From Clostridia bacterium (GTDB lineage Bacteria > Bacillota > Clostridia > Christensenellales > Aristaeellaceae), in NCBI GenBank assembly GCA_017509255.1, contig JAFWQA010000001.1, positions 62,001-126,000 on the forward strand: a stretch of 64,000 nucleotides of DNA, written 5' to 3'. Below the pieces are notes generated by a model. The model worked only from the letters and a program-made list of their open reading frames with translations. It ran no database searches and had not been told where the DNA came from. Shown here in pieces: positions 16,936 to 25,506 of this stretch (its first letter is position 1; the number at the start of each line of letters is the position of its first letter). Position numbers and translations under genes: made by a program.

Positions 16936-17454
16936 ATGAATATCGATCTGACAACGCCGATCTCGGAGGAAGCAGCCGCGCGGCTGCAGGTTGGGGATAC
17001 CGTCACCCTGACCGGATACATCCTCTGCGGCCGGGACGCGGTTCTGCCCCGGGTGATCCGGATGGCGGAGGAGGGAAAAGCGGAGGAGCTCGGCGCGGAG
17101 CTGAAGGGGAACGTGATTTTCCATACGGCGGTCAGCCCGGCGGGCGTCGGCCCTACCTCCAGCAACAAGCTGGAAATTGAAAGCAGCATTGAGCCGCTGT
17201 CCAGGCTCGGTGTCAAAATGCATCTGGGCAAGGGGCAGCTTCATCCGGAAACGGTGGCGGCGCTGGACAAATACAACGCGGTATACGCCGTTATCCCTCC
17301 GGTGACGGCGCTGCTGGGAGAAAAAACGCTGGAGCAGAAACTGATCGCGTTCCCGGAGCTGGGTATGGAAGCACTGTATCAGCTGAAGGTGGATCATTAT
17401 CCCGCGATCATCGCGGCAGCGCATGGGAGGAGTATCTATGAGCAGGAGTCATGA
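16936..17454 (+). CDS. Fe-S hydro-lyase, tartrate/fumarate dehydratase beta subunit
   Basis: A 172-residue protein equal to the C-terminal domain of class I fumarases (TtdB/FumA-C). It starts with the typical LTTPISEEAAARLQVGDTV, has GPTSSNKLE (substrate and inter-domain contact) and the KMHLGKG loop. Together with the next gene it should form a 4Fe-4S dehydratase acting on fumarate/malate, tartrate or a similar 2-hydroxy-dicarboxylate. Here the beta gene comes before the alpha gene, the reverse of ttdAB. ACAGGAGAAGAG provides the ribosome site. Confidence 0.87.
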   Translation: MNIDLTTPISEEAAARLQVGDTVTLTGYILCGRDAVLPRVIRMAEEGKAEELGAELKGNVIFHTAVSPAGVGPTSSNKLEIESSIEPLSRLGVKMHLGKGQLHPETVAALDKYNAVYAVIPPVTALLGEKTLEQKLIAFPELGMEALYQLKVDHYPAIIAAAHGRSIYEQES

Positions 17455-18298
17455 GGAGATCGCCGCGCTTGTCCGGGACACTCTGGTCAGCGCCGGCTCC
17501 ACCTTCCGGGAGGACAAGAAGGAAGCCTACCGGGAAGCGATACGCACAGAAACAAATGACAAGGCGAAGTGGGTGCTTGAAACGGTCCTGCAGAACGCGG
17601 AAGCCGCGGAGAAAAACAGGAGCCCGCTGTGTGACGATACGGGGATCCCGCATCTGGTGCTGGAGATCGGCCCGGATGCCGCGGTGACGGGTGACATGCT
17701 GGACGCGATCCGGGAAGGGATCGCTGAAGGCCTGCGCAAGCTGCCCGGCCGTCCGATGGGCATCATGGGAGACGACAGCCACCGGATCGATCAGTCCGGC
17801 GGGCTGGATCCGGACAGCGCCGGCGTGGAGCCGGCGCCGATCCTGCTGCGCCGCTGCGAGGAGAATACGGTCCGCCTGCATGTGCTCATGTTCGGCGGCG
17901 GCCCGGCCATCCGGGCGAAGACTTACCGCGTGTTCCACAAACACAACACGCAAACGGTGCTGGATGAGATCGTCAGCTGGGCTACAGAAGGCGTTGCGCA
18001 GCTGGGATGCACGCCATGCACGCTGGCGGTGGGAATCGGCCGGTCCCATTTTGAGGCGGCGTCGATGATGCTGCAGGCGCAGGCGGACGGCAGATACGGT
18101 GTCCAGAGCGACATGGAAAAGGAGATCACGCGCCGGGTCAATGAGGCGGACATCGGTCCGCTGGGCCTGCACGGGAAAACGAGCGTGCTGGCGACGTTTA
18201 TGAAGGTCGGGCCGCAGCGGGCCAGCGGTGTGCGCATCGTCTGCGTACGGCCGACCTGCTGCTTTGAACCGAGAATCGCAACGGTGGAGCTGGCATAA
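17438..18298 (+). CDS. Fe-S hydro-lyase, tartrate/fumarate dehydratase alpha subunit
   Basis: A 287-residue protein matching the N-terminal Fe-S domain of class I fumarases and TtdA. Three cysteine positions expected to ligate the 4Fe-4S cluster are visible: PLCDDTG (near residue 62), LGCTPC (near residue 190) and VRPTCC (near residue 277). It overlaps the beta subunit gene by 17 bases, with GGGAGGAG placed for ATG 17438; the two subunits are thus translationally linked. Within the block it probably hydrates or dehydrates a C4 acid produced by, or feeding, the CitE-like lyase. Fumarase and tartrate dehydratase cannot be told apart by eye. Confidence 0.87.
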   Translation: MSRSHEEIAALVRDTLVSAGSTFREDKKEAYREAIRTETNDKAKWVLETVLQNAEAAEKNRSPLCDDTGIPHLVLEIGPDAAVTGDMLDAIREGIAEGLRKLPGRPMGIMGDDSHRIDQSGGLDPDSAGVEPAPILLRRCEENTVRLHVLMFGGGPAIRAKTYRVFHKHNTQTVLDEIVSWATEGVAQLGCTPCTLAVGIGRSHFEAASMMLQAQADGRYGVQSDMEKEITRRVNEADIGPLGLHGKTSVLATFMKVGPQRASGVRIVCVRPTCCFEPRIATVELA

Positions 18299-18302
18299 GG
18301 CC

Positions 18303-19712
18303 ATGAGAAAGCAGACGGACAAAGCGGAGCTTTTCGAACGGACTCCGGTGGCGAAGGCGCTGATGACTATGGCGGTCCCGACCGTTATCAGCCAGATCAT
18401 CAATCTGATCTACAACATGGTGGACGCCTTCTTCATCGGCCGGACCGGAAACTCCTATATGGCGGCGGCAACCACCCTGACCCTGACGCTGGTCATGATG
18501 AACACGGCTCTGTCCAACCTGTTCGGCATCGGCGGAGGCAGTCTGGTGGCGCGGCTCATGGGCGCGAAAAAGCCGGAGGACGCGAAGAGAGTCAGCGCCT
18601 TTGGCTTTTACGGCGCGGCGTGCATTGCGCTGCTGTATTCCCTGCTGACCGGCGCTTTTCTCCGACCGATCCTGATGTTCCTGGGCGGATCGGAGGCAAC
18701 GATCGGATACGCCTCACAGTATACGCTGCTGGTGATCGTGCTCGGAGCGCTGCCGAGCATTCTGTCCATGACGCTGGCGCATATGCTGCGGAACGCCGGT
18801 TATGCCGGGAAGGCAGGCATCGGCCTGAGCGGCGGCGGTATCCTGAACATGATCCTGGATCCGCTGTTCATGTTTGTTCTGCTGCCGAAGGGGCAGGAGG
18901 TAACCGGCGCGGCGCTGGCGACGCTCCTGTCCAATACCGCGTCCTGCGCATATCTGCTGTATTCCTTCTGGAAGGCTTCCGGGACGGCGCCGCTGAGCAT
19001 GCGCCTCAGGGACGCGAAGAGCATCGGCAGGGAGAACGCGAAGAATCTGTTCTCTGTCGGTGTTCCGTCCGCGCTGCTGACCGGGCTGTTTGATCTGGCG
19101 AACGTTTGCGTCAATATGATCGCCGCGGCACACAGCGACCTGGTGCTTGCCGGCATGGGGATCGTGATGAAGGTGGAGCGGATCCCGACGGCGATCAGCC
19201 TCGGAATCTGCCAGGGCATGCTGCCCATCGTGGCGTATAATTATTCCGCCGGCAATCACGCGCGCATGAAAAAAACCGTCAACCTGGCCAGAGCCTGGGG
19301 ACTGGCGGTTTCAGCGGCCGGTATCCTGCTGTTCCAGCTGTTTACAGAACCGGTGACCCATCTGTTTATGAGCACGTCCGGAGCAGGCGCAGAGACGGCG
19401 CTGCAGACGCTGGGATATGCTGCTCTGTTCCTGCGGATCCGGAACCTGGCGTCTCCGCTGCAGCTGACCAATTATCATTCCTCCTACTGCATGCAGGCCA
19501 TGGGCAACGGCAGGGGGACCATGCTGCATGCCTTTGTCCGGGAACTGGTGTTTTATATCCCCCTGATGTTCCTGATGGATCATCTCTTCGGGGAAAAGGG
19601 CCTGGCTTTCGCGCTGATCGCGGGCGAAGGCTGCGGCGCCGTTTTCGCGCTGATCCTGCTGAACAGGACGATCCGGGAAAACCGGAAGGAAGAAGAAAAA
19701 AACCGTTCATGA
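18303..19712 (+). CDS. MATE family efflux transporter
   Basis: A 469-residue protein with about twelve membrane spans in two halves. PVAKALMTMAVPTVISQI and the YNMVDAFFIGRTGN stretch are the standard MATE N-terminus, and the second half repeats the pattern with GVPSALLTGLFDL. MATE proteins export drugs or metabolites in exchange for Na+ or H+. It begins four bases after the hydro-lyase gene, so it is probably last in that transcript and might export a toxic intermediate or end product. An upstream start would need to run into the preceding gene. Its stop codon is inside the following terminator. Confidence 0.9.
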   Translation: MRKQTDKAELFERTPVAKALMTMAVPTVISQIINLIYNMVDAFFIGRTGNSYMAAATTLTLTLVMMNTALSNLFGIGGGSLVARLMGAKKPEDAKRVSAFGFYGAACIALLYSLLTGAFLRPILMFLGGSEATIGYASQYTLLVIVLGALPSILSMTLAHMLRNAGYAGKAGIGLSGGGILNMILDPLFMFVLLPKGQEVTGAALATLLSNTASCAYLLYSFWKASGTAPLSMRLRDAKSIGRENAKNLFSVGVPSALLTGLFDLANVCVNMIAAAHSDLVLAGMGIVMKVERIPTAISLGICQGMLPIVAYNYSAGNHARMKKTVNLARAWGLAVSAAGILLFQLFTEPVTHLFMSTSGAGAETALQTLGYAALFLRIRNLASPLQLTNYHSSYCMQAMGNGRGTMLHAFVRELVFYIPLMFLMDHLFGEKGLAFALIAGEGCGAVFALILLNRTIRENRKEEEKNRS

Positions 19713-19728
19713 ACGAACGGTTTTTTCT
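19695..19728. terminator. Bidirectional terminator between convergent genes
   Basis: AACCGTTC (19701-19708) and GAACGGTT (19715-19722) form the stem, extended by the flanking A run (19695-19700) and T run (19723-19726). It serves the MATE gene on one strand and the glycosyltransferase on the other. Confidence 0.85.
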
Positions 19729-19736
19729 ATACGGAA

Positions 19737-20696
19737 TTATTTGCCCCGGCGGTTTTTCCGGACACAGATCCGGTCAAAGGCAGCCGGAGAAAGCCGGTAC
19801 AGCCAGAACATCCCTTTCAGCCACCATTTGGAAAACCTGGCTCCGAACAAAGGGGTACAGCGGAGCACTGCGCCGCATTCTGCCGAATGAGGCATATCCA
19901 GGCCGGCCCTGATCAGGTAACGAAGGCTCATATTGTACAGCCGGACACGGTATTCCGGTGAGTCTTTCTGAATGCAGCCGGCGGACACCAGATCCCGCAG
20001 CATTTGAGTATACAGCTCGTACCGGTCCTCCGCCTGAGAAAGGCGGGGGGTAGCTGTGGCGCTGCCCGGGCGCTGAACATGATAATACAGCGGTTGATCC
20101 AGGTACCAGACGGCGGAGGCTCGGAGGACCGTCTTATAGGTGGTTCCGAGATCTTCACAGCCCTTGCCCTCAGGAAAACGGACGCCGTTAAAAAGGGACT
20201 TTTTATAAAGCTTGTTACAGACGGAATAGCCCATCCCCGGAAGGCTGAGCATAGAGATCGCTTCCGGGCGGGTTTTGTATCCGGAGCTTCCGGATCCCCT
20301 GACGGGAAGGAGCTTTATGTCCTGCCGGGTTACCCTCCAGCGGCGGAACAAAACCAGATCGGCGCCCTGATTCCGCGCGGCAGTGTACGGAGCCAGGCAA
20401 AAATCGGGCGAAACATAATCGTCACTGTCCACAAACATCAGCCAGTCAGCGCGGGAAGCTTCCATTCCCCGGTTTCTGGCGACAGATACTCCGGCGTTTT
20501 CCTGATGAATGACGTGAAACCGGGGGTCCTTTTCCGCGTACCGGTCGCAGAGATCACCGGAATTGTCTGTGGAACCGTCGTCCACGAGAATGATTTCAAT
20601 TTCCTTCAGCGTCTGGCAGGCCAGGCTGTCCAGACATCCGGGGAGGTATTTTTCAACATTGTAAACCGGAACAATAATACTGATAAGAGGATCCAT
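19737..20696 (-). CDS. Glycosyltransferase family 2
   Basis: A 319-residue GT-A fold enzyme. PLISIIVPVYNVEKYLPGCL opens the nucleotide-binding domain; VDDGSTDNSGDLC and FVDSDDYVSPDF (the DxD-type metal motif) follow. The C-terminal third is basic and has no clear transmembrane span. An in-frame ATG 18 codons upstream exists, but AAAGGAG directly precedes the ATG at 20696, which fits family starts. It is read away from the phosphonate fusion gene, with about 180 bases between them, and may build the glycan that receives the phosphonate. Confidence 0.88.
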   Translation of the reverse strand: MDPLISIIVPVYNVEKYLPGCLDSLACQTLKEIEIILVDDGSTDNSGDLCDRYAEKDPRFHVIHQENAGVSVARNRGMEASRADWLMFVDSDDYVSPDFCLAPYTAARNQGADLVLFRRWRVTRQDIKLLPVRGSGSSGYKTRPEAISMLSLPGMGYSVCNKLYKKSLFNGVRFPEGKGCEDLGTTYKTVLRASAVWYLDQPLYYHVQRPGSATATPRLSQAEDRYELYTQMLRDLVSAGCIQKDSPEYRVRLYNMSLRYLIRAGLDMPHSAECGAVLRCTPLFGARFSKWWLKGMFWLYRLSPAAFDRICVRKNRRGK

Positions 20697-20808
20697 TTGA
20701 ACTCCTTTTGCCCAAAAAGCCGAAACAGAGATTTGCCGAAAAAACGGCATGCAGAAATTATATCACAAATCATAAAAAAAAAGAAGAAAACACGGAGCCG
20801 TTCCTTCG

Positions 20809-20837
20809 TTGACTTTTTACTTTTGATGAAATAAACT
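20809..20837 (+). promoter_or_regulatory. Candidate promoter of the phosphonate genes
   Basis: TTGACT (20809-20814), 17-base spacer, TAAACT (20832-20837). The ATG at 20841 would be too near for a normal leader, supporting 20880 as the start. Confidence 0.55.
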
Positions 20838-20879
20838 GACATGGAAAGAAAAACAGCTATAACCGGGAGGAAACCGCAG

Positions 20880-22886
20880 ATGAAAGCATTGATTCTGAAT
20901 TCCGGGATCGGGAGCCGGATGGGCGTCCTGACTTCGGAGCATCCGAAATGCATGACGGAGATTTCCGCGAGGGAGACGATCCTGTCCCGGCAGCTCCGCC
21001 AGCTGGCGGATACCGGGATCACGGAGGCAGTGATCACGACCGGGCTTTTCGATGAGGTGCTGATCCGCTACTGCGAAAGCCTGGAGCTTCCGCTGCATAT
21101 TACATTTGTGAACAATCCCCTTTACCGGGAAACAAACTATATTTACAGCATCTGGTGCGCGAGGGACCAGCTGGAGGATGACATTCTCCTGATGCACGGG
21201 GATCTTGTGTTTGAAAACGAGGTCCTGGACCGTGTGCTGCAGTCGGAGACTTCCTGCATGACGGTATCCTCCACGCTGCCGCTGCCGGAAAAGGACTTCA
21301 AGGCCGTTATCCGGGACGGCGAGGTACAGAAGGTCGGCGTTGAGTTTTTCGAGGAAGCAATGGCAGCCCAGCCGCTCTATAAGCTGAAGAAGAAGGACTG
21401 GCTGCTCTGGCTGGGAAAAATCGGGGAGTTTTGCGAAACCGGGAACCGGAAGGTCTATGCGGAAAACGCTCTCAACGAAATGGACGGAGCATGCCGGATC
21501 GCGGCGCTGGACGTGCAGGAGCTGCTCTGCGCGGAGATCGACAATCCGGAGGACCTGAAAAATGTATCGGAGAAGCTGAAAAAGGCGGAAAACCGCCTGG
21601 TTTATATGAGCTTTTCCACGGATGTGATCCACGGAGGGCATATCGCGATCATCCGGAAGGCACAGCGGCTGGGCAAACTGATGATCGGCGTTCTTTCGGA
21701 TGAAGCAGTAGCGGGCTACAAGCGGTTCCCGCTGGTACCCGCATCCGAGAGAATGAAGCTGTTTGAAAACATTACCGGAGTATGGAAGGTAGTGGAGCAG
21801 AAAACGCTCAGCTATCGGGAAAACCTGGAAAAATACCGCCCGGATATCGTTGTGCACGGGGATGACTGGGTCAGCGGCTTTCAGAAGCCTCTTCGGGAAG
21901 AGGTGATATCCGTTCTTTCCGCCTGGGGCGGAAAGCTGGTGGAATTTCCCTATTCCAACGACCCGAAATACAGGGAAATAGAGAACCGGGCCAGGGCTGA
22001 GCTGAGCCTGCCGGACGTGCGCAGAGCCCGGCTGAAAAAGCTGCTCGGCATGAAGGGCCTTGTGACCGCGCTGGAAGCGCACAGCGGGATCACCGGCCTG
22101 ATCGTGGAAAAAACCGCGGTCTATCAGGACGGAGGCACAAGGCAGTTTGACGCCATGTGGATCTCCTCCCTCTGCGACTCCACGGCCAAGGGAAAGCCGG
22201 ATATCGAGCTGGTGGATATGACAAGCCGGTTCCGCACCATTGACGATATCATGGAGGTCACGACCAAACCGATCATTTTTGACGGTGACACCGGCGGGCT
22301 GACGGAACACTTTGTCTATACGGTCCGTTCCCTGGAACGCATGGGCGTTTCCATGGTGATCATTGAGGACAAGACCGGACTGAAAAAGAACAGCCTTTTC
22401 GGCACTGAAGTAAAGCAGACACAGGATTCCATAGAAAACTTCTGCGCCAAGATCCGGGCCGGCAAGAATGCGCAGAAGACGGGAGATTTTATGATCTGCG
22501 CCCGGATCGAAAGCCTGATCCTGGAGCGGGGAATGGAAGACGCGCTGACCCGCGCGTTCGCTTTCCGTGACGCCGGGGCGGACGCGATCATGATCCACAG
22601 CCGGAAAAAGGACCCCGCCGAGATTTTTGAGTTCATCGAAAAATTCCGGGCAGAGGATCAGACGACTCCGATCGTACTGGTGCCGACCTCCTTCAATACG
22701 GTCTATGAAGAGGAATTCAAACAGCGCGGGGCGAATATCATCATCTATGCAAACCAGCTGACAAGGACCGGATTCCCGGCTATGCAGGACGCTGCCAGAA
22801 CCATTCTGGAGAATCACAGGGCCAGGGAATGCGATGATAAATGCATGAGCATCAAGGAGATCATTACTCTGATCCCGGAGGAATGA
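20880..22886 (+). CDS. aepX: Three-domain fusion: two nucleotidyltransferases plus phosphoenolpyruvate mutase
   Basis: A 668-residue cytosolic enzyme. Residues 1-230 are a sugar-nucleotidyltransferase-type domain (KALILNSGIGSRMG, then MHGDL near 106). Residues 240-360 are a TagD-like cytidylyltransferase with the HGGH motif at 251-254 and VPASERM at 286. Residues 385-645 are PEP mutase, with DGDTGG at 468 and the diagnostic EDKTGLKKNS at 496-505. PEP mutase makes the C-P bond (PEP to phosphonopyruvate); the other domains should charge a phosphonate alcohol or amine with CMP. The cytidylyltransferase-mutase pair is known; the extra N-terminal domain gives two activation modules in one chain. 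Start 20880 has GGGAGG upstream. The next gene is a reductase. Confidence 0.9.
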   Translation: MKALILNSGIGSRMGVLTSEHPKCMTEISARETILSRQLRQLADTGITEAVITTGLFDEVLIRYCESLELPLHITFVNNPLYRETNYIYSIWCARDQLEDDILLMHGDLVFENEVLDRVLQSETSCMTVSSTLPLPEKDFKAVIRDGEVQKVGVEFFEEAMAAQPLYKLKKKDWLLWLGKIGEFCETGNRKVYAENALNEMDGACRIAALDVQELLCAEIDNPEDLKNVSEKLKKAENRLVYMSFSTDVIHGGHIAIIRKAQRLGKLMIGVLSDEAVAGYKRFPLVPASERMKLFENITGVWKVVEQKTLSYRENLEKYRPDIVVHGDDWVSGFQKPLREEVISVLSAWGGKLVEFPYSNDPKYREIENRARAELSLPDVRRARLKKLLGMKGLVTALEAHSGITGLIVEKTAVYQDGGTRQFDAMWISSLCDSTAKGKPDIELVDMTSRFRTIDDIMEVTTKPIIFDGDTGGLTEHFVYTVRSLERMGVSMVIIEDKTGLKKNSLFGTEVKQTQDSIENFCAKIRAGKNAQKTGDFMICARIESLILERGMEDALTRAFAFRDAGADAIMIHSRKKDPAEIFEFIEKFRAEDQTTPIVLVPTSFNTVYEEEFKQRGANIIIYANQLTRTGFPAMQDAARTILENHRARECDDKCMSIKEIITLIPEE

Positions 22887-22974
22887 TCCCGGCGCTTCAT
22901 TTACCGTGCCGGGGGATCGTCTCCCGGGGAGGAGGCTGCCGGCTCCGGAAAACAAACAGGGGGGAAGCGAAAGC

Positions 22975-24087
22975 ATGGAACAGAAAATCATCACGGCGAA
23001 GAAGAACTACAGGCAGCTGGACGAGTGGCTGCTCGGAACAAAGCATCCGCTGCTTGTGTGTGATCCGGCGTCTATCCGCTTTCAGCCTACGTTTTATACG
23101 CATATCCATACGATCCATGATCTGGACTGGGCGGAATTCAGGGACTTCCAGCCCAATCCTTCCTATGAAAGCGTGGAAAAGGGCGTGAAGCTGTTCCGGG
23201 AGGAAAAATGCGACGCGATCCTGGCTGTAGGCGGCGGATCCGCGATCGACGTGGCCAAGTGCATCAAGCTTTTTGCCCGGATGGAGCCCGGCGTGTGCTA
23301 TCTGGATCAGGAAATAGTGCCCAATGACATTCCTTTCCTGGTGATGCCGACCACAGCTGGAACCGGCTCGGAATCGACCCGCTACGCAGTTATTTACAAA
23401 GACGGGGTCAAACAGTCGGTGACACATGAGAGCGCCATCCCCGGGACGGTACTGTTTGATCCGGACTGCCTGCGTTCCCTGCCGGCCTATCAGAAGAAAG
23501 CGACGATGATGGACGCGCTGAGCCACGCGCTGGAATCCTTCTGGTCCGTCAACAGCACGGAGGAGAGCAAGGCGTATTCCAGGGAAGCGATCCGGGAGAT
23601 CCTGACCCATGCGGGCGGCTATCTGCTTGGCCGGGATGAATGCAGCGAGGCCATGCTGCGCGCGGCCAATACGGCGGGAAAGGCGATCAACATCACCCAG
23701 ACGACAGCCGGGCACGCCATGTGCTACAAGGTGACAACGCTTTTCGGGATCGCGCACGGGCACGCAACGGCCCTGTGCAACAGAGTTCTTTTTCCCTGGA
23801 TGATCACCAACGCGGACAAGTGCACCGACCCGAGGGGAAGCATCTACCTGCAGAAAACCCTGAAAGAGATCGCGGAAGCCATGGACTGCGACAGCGCCCT
23901 GGCGGCGGCAAACCTGTATCAGGAGCTTTTTGATTCCCTGGAGCTGGAGATCCCGGAAGCGACGGAAGAGCAGTTTGAGCTCCTGAAAACCTCCGTCAAC
24001 GCGGAACGGCTGAAGAACCACCCGATCCGGCTCACAGATGAGGATATTGACCAGCTGTATCATATGATTCTGAAGACAAAGGCGTAA
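22975..24087 (+). CDS. Iron-containing alcohol dehydrogenase, probable phosphonoacetaldehyde reductase
   Basis: A 370-residue group III alcohol dehydrogenase. The NAD(P)-binding GGGSAIDVAKC is at residues 86-96; the metal site is indicated by MMDALSHALESFWS and FGIAHGHATALCN. Proteins like PhpC reduce phosphonoacetaldehyde to 2-hydroxyethylphosphonate, and position right after the PEP mutase fusion supports that job. The ATG at 22975 follows GGGGGGAAGCG; an ATG 23 codons upstream gives a non-conserved extension. If correct, the pathway ends in 2-hydroxyethylphosphonate rather than 2-aminoethylphosphonate, because no AEP transaminase is in the window. Confidence 0.85.
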   Translation: MEQKIITAKKNYRQLDEWLLGTKHPLLVCDPASIRFQPTFYTHIHTIHDLDWAEFRDFQPNPSYESVEKGVKLFREEKCDAILAVGGGSAIDVAKCIKLFARMEPGVCYLDQEIVPNDIPFLVMPTTAGTGSESTRYAVIYKDGVKQSVTHESAIPGTVLFDPDCLRSLPAYQKKATMMDALSHALESFWSVNSTEESKAYSREAIREILTHAGGYLLGRDECSEAMLRAANTAGKAINITQTTAGHAMCYKVTTLFGIAHGHATALCNRVLFPWMITNADKCTDPRGSIYLQKTLKEIAEAMDCDSALAAANLYQELFDSLELEIPEATEEQFELLKTSVNAERLKNHPIRLTDEDIDQLYHMILKTKA

Positions 24088-24104
24088 GCGGCATAAGGGA
24101 AAGA

Positions 24105-24147
24105 CCTGAAAAGGGGCCTGCTTTGAAAGAGCAGGCCCCTTTTCAGG
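24105..24147. terminator. Long inverted repeat, bidirectional terminator
   Basis: An 18-base perfect stem: CCTGAAAAGGGGCCTGCT (24105-24122) with its complement at 24130-24147, seven-base loop. It lies between the convergent dehydrogenase and decarboxylase genes. The stem contains A4/T4 runs rather than a long trailing T tract. Confidence 0.8.
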
Positions 24148-24168
24148 TGGGGATCACAGCGGAGAAGA

Positions 24169-25290
24169 TCACAGTGTTTTCAGATAATCCATAAAGTTCT
24201 GCTTGTTTTCCAGAGCGGTGGTGGTCGGACGGCCGAGATCCGGCCGGGCGCCGATGGAGCAGGAGACCTCGATCAGGCTCAGCGCGTTCCGTTCCTTTGC
24301 GGCTTTCAGTTCCCTGTCCAGGGCCTCAAAGGAGTCAACGTGAACCGCATACGGATATCCGCAGGCCAGGGCAATGCCCGGCAGATCCGTTCCGCCGGCC
24401 ACGGTAGGCATGCCGCCGACCGTTTCGTGAGCGCTGTTGTTGATGACGATATGCACCAGGTTTTTCGGCCTGTTGGAGCCGATCACGGCCATGGCGCCCA
24501 TATGCATGAGTACGGCGCCGTCCCCGTCAACGCACCAGATCTTCTGCTCCGGCTTATTCAGCGCGATTCCCAGGGCAATGCTGCTGCTGTGGCCCATGGA
24601 ACCGACCGTCAGAAAATCGTACTGATGGCCCTGACCGTTGGCCGCCCGGATCTCAAACAGCTCACGGCTCGCCTTGCCCGTGGTGGAGACGACGGGATCC
24701 CCGCCGGTGACAGCGGTGACGTGCCGGATGATGTCCTCCCGGGACATCGCATTGCTGTTGCGGTAGATCACCTTTTCCGGATACTCCAGCGCGCCCTTGC
24801 GGATGACGAAAGCGACGTCCCGGCCGGAGGCAAGAACCGGCCGGAATGCCGACATGGCAGCCTCCGCCTCCGAATCCGCGGTATCCTTTCCGATCACAAA
24901 GGAACGGATCCCCATATCCTCCAGAAGCTTCAGCGTTACTTCTCCCTGATAAATATGCTGCGGCTCATCGTGGAGACCGGGCTCCCCGCGCCAGCCGATG
25001 ATGAAGATGACGGGGATCGCGTAGACCCTGTCATTCAGCAGGCTGGCTGCCGGATTGATGATGTTGCCTTCCCCGGAGTTCTGCATATAAACAACGGGGA
25101 TCTTTCCTGTCGCCAGATGGTATCCGGCGGCAAGCGCCGCGCAGTTTCCCTCGTTGGCGGCGATGATATGATGCTTCGGATCGATCCCGTAACGGTTCAT
25201 CAGGCAATCGCACAGCGCCCGAAGCTGAGAATCCGGGACACCCGTATAAAAATCGCAGCCGATCAGCTCCAGAAGCTTTTCCACACGCAT
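24169..25290 (-). CDS. aepY: Phosphonopyruvate decarboxylase (copy 2)
   Basis: A 373-residue TPP enzyme of the phosphonopyruvate decarboxylase family. GVPDSQLRALC, AANEGNCAALAAGYHLATG and the GDGAVLMHMGAM-to-INNSAHETVGG metal/TPP motif are present, as in Ppd/AepY. It converts phosphonopyruvate to phosphonoacetaldehyde, the pull step that makes PEP mutation favourable. It faces the PEP mutase and dehydrogenase genes, so the pathway is split between two convergent transcripts. AAAGGAGG precedes the ATG, and a good promoter lies upstream. The 13641-14771 gene is a paralogue. Confidence 0.9.
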   Translation of the reverse strand: MRVEKLLELIGCDFYTGVPDSQLRALCDCLMNRYGIDPKHHIIAANEGNCAALAAGYHLATGKIPVVYMQNSGEGNIINPAASLLNDRVYAIPVIFIIGWRGEPGLHDEPQHIYQGEVTLKLLEDMGIRSFVIGKDTADSEAEAAMSAFRPVLASGRDVAFVIRKGALEYPEKVIYRNSNAMSREDIIRHVTAVTGGDPVVSTTGKASRELFEIRAANGQGHQYDFLTVGSMGHSSSIALGIALNKPEQKIWCVDGDGAVLMHMGAMAVIGSNRPKNLVHIVINNSAHETVGGMPTVAGGTDLPGIALACGYPYAVHVDSFEALDRELKAAKERNALSLIEVSCSIGARPDLGRPTTTALENKQNFMDYLKTL

Positions 25291-25312
25291 TTTCCCGTCC
25301 TCCTTTTCCTAA

Positions 25313-25341
25313 AGTTTATGTACACGGCAGGGAAATGTCAA
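25313..25341 (-). promoter_or_regulatory. Promoter of the phosphonopyruvate decarboxylase gene
   Basis: On the minus strand TTGACA (25341-25336), 17-base spacer, TAAACT (25318-25313), 23 bases before the ATG. The -10 hexamer matches that of the PEP mutase promoter. Confidence 0.7.
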
Positions 25342-25415
25342 CAACAGACTGACGGAGGGAGAAAATGACGGCTTGTATTTGTTGTGTTTTTTTGAGACAA
25401 TCACAGGCCTGTTTT

Positions 25416-25444
25416 CTTGCGCTTAAAACCGGATTTCCCTATAA
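25416..25444 (+). promoter_or_regulatory. Promoter of the TAXI transporter genes
   Basis: TTGCGC (25416-25421), 17-base spacer, consensus TATAAT (25439-25444), about 60 bases before the binding-protein ATG. Confidence 0.75.
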
Positions 25445-25506
25445 TATTTCTATCCAATCTTATGTGACGGTTCGTTGCACAATTAACTGAAAAGGGGATT
25501 CAACAG

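Noticed and set aside
20817..22994. Open minus-strand frame of 725 codons
   Set aside because: It is antisense to the PEP mutase fusion gene and lacks domains.
24105..24147. Long inverted repeat considered as mobile-element end or attachment site
   Set aside because: It lies exactly between convergent gene ends, is single in the window and fits a bidirectional terminator.
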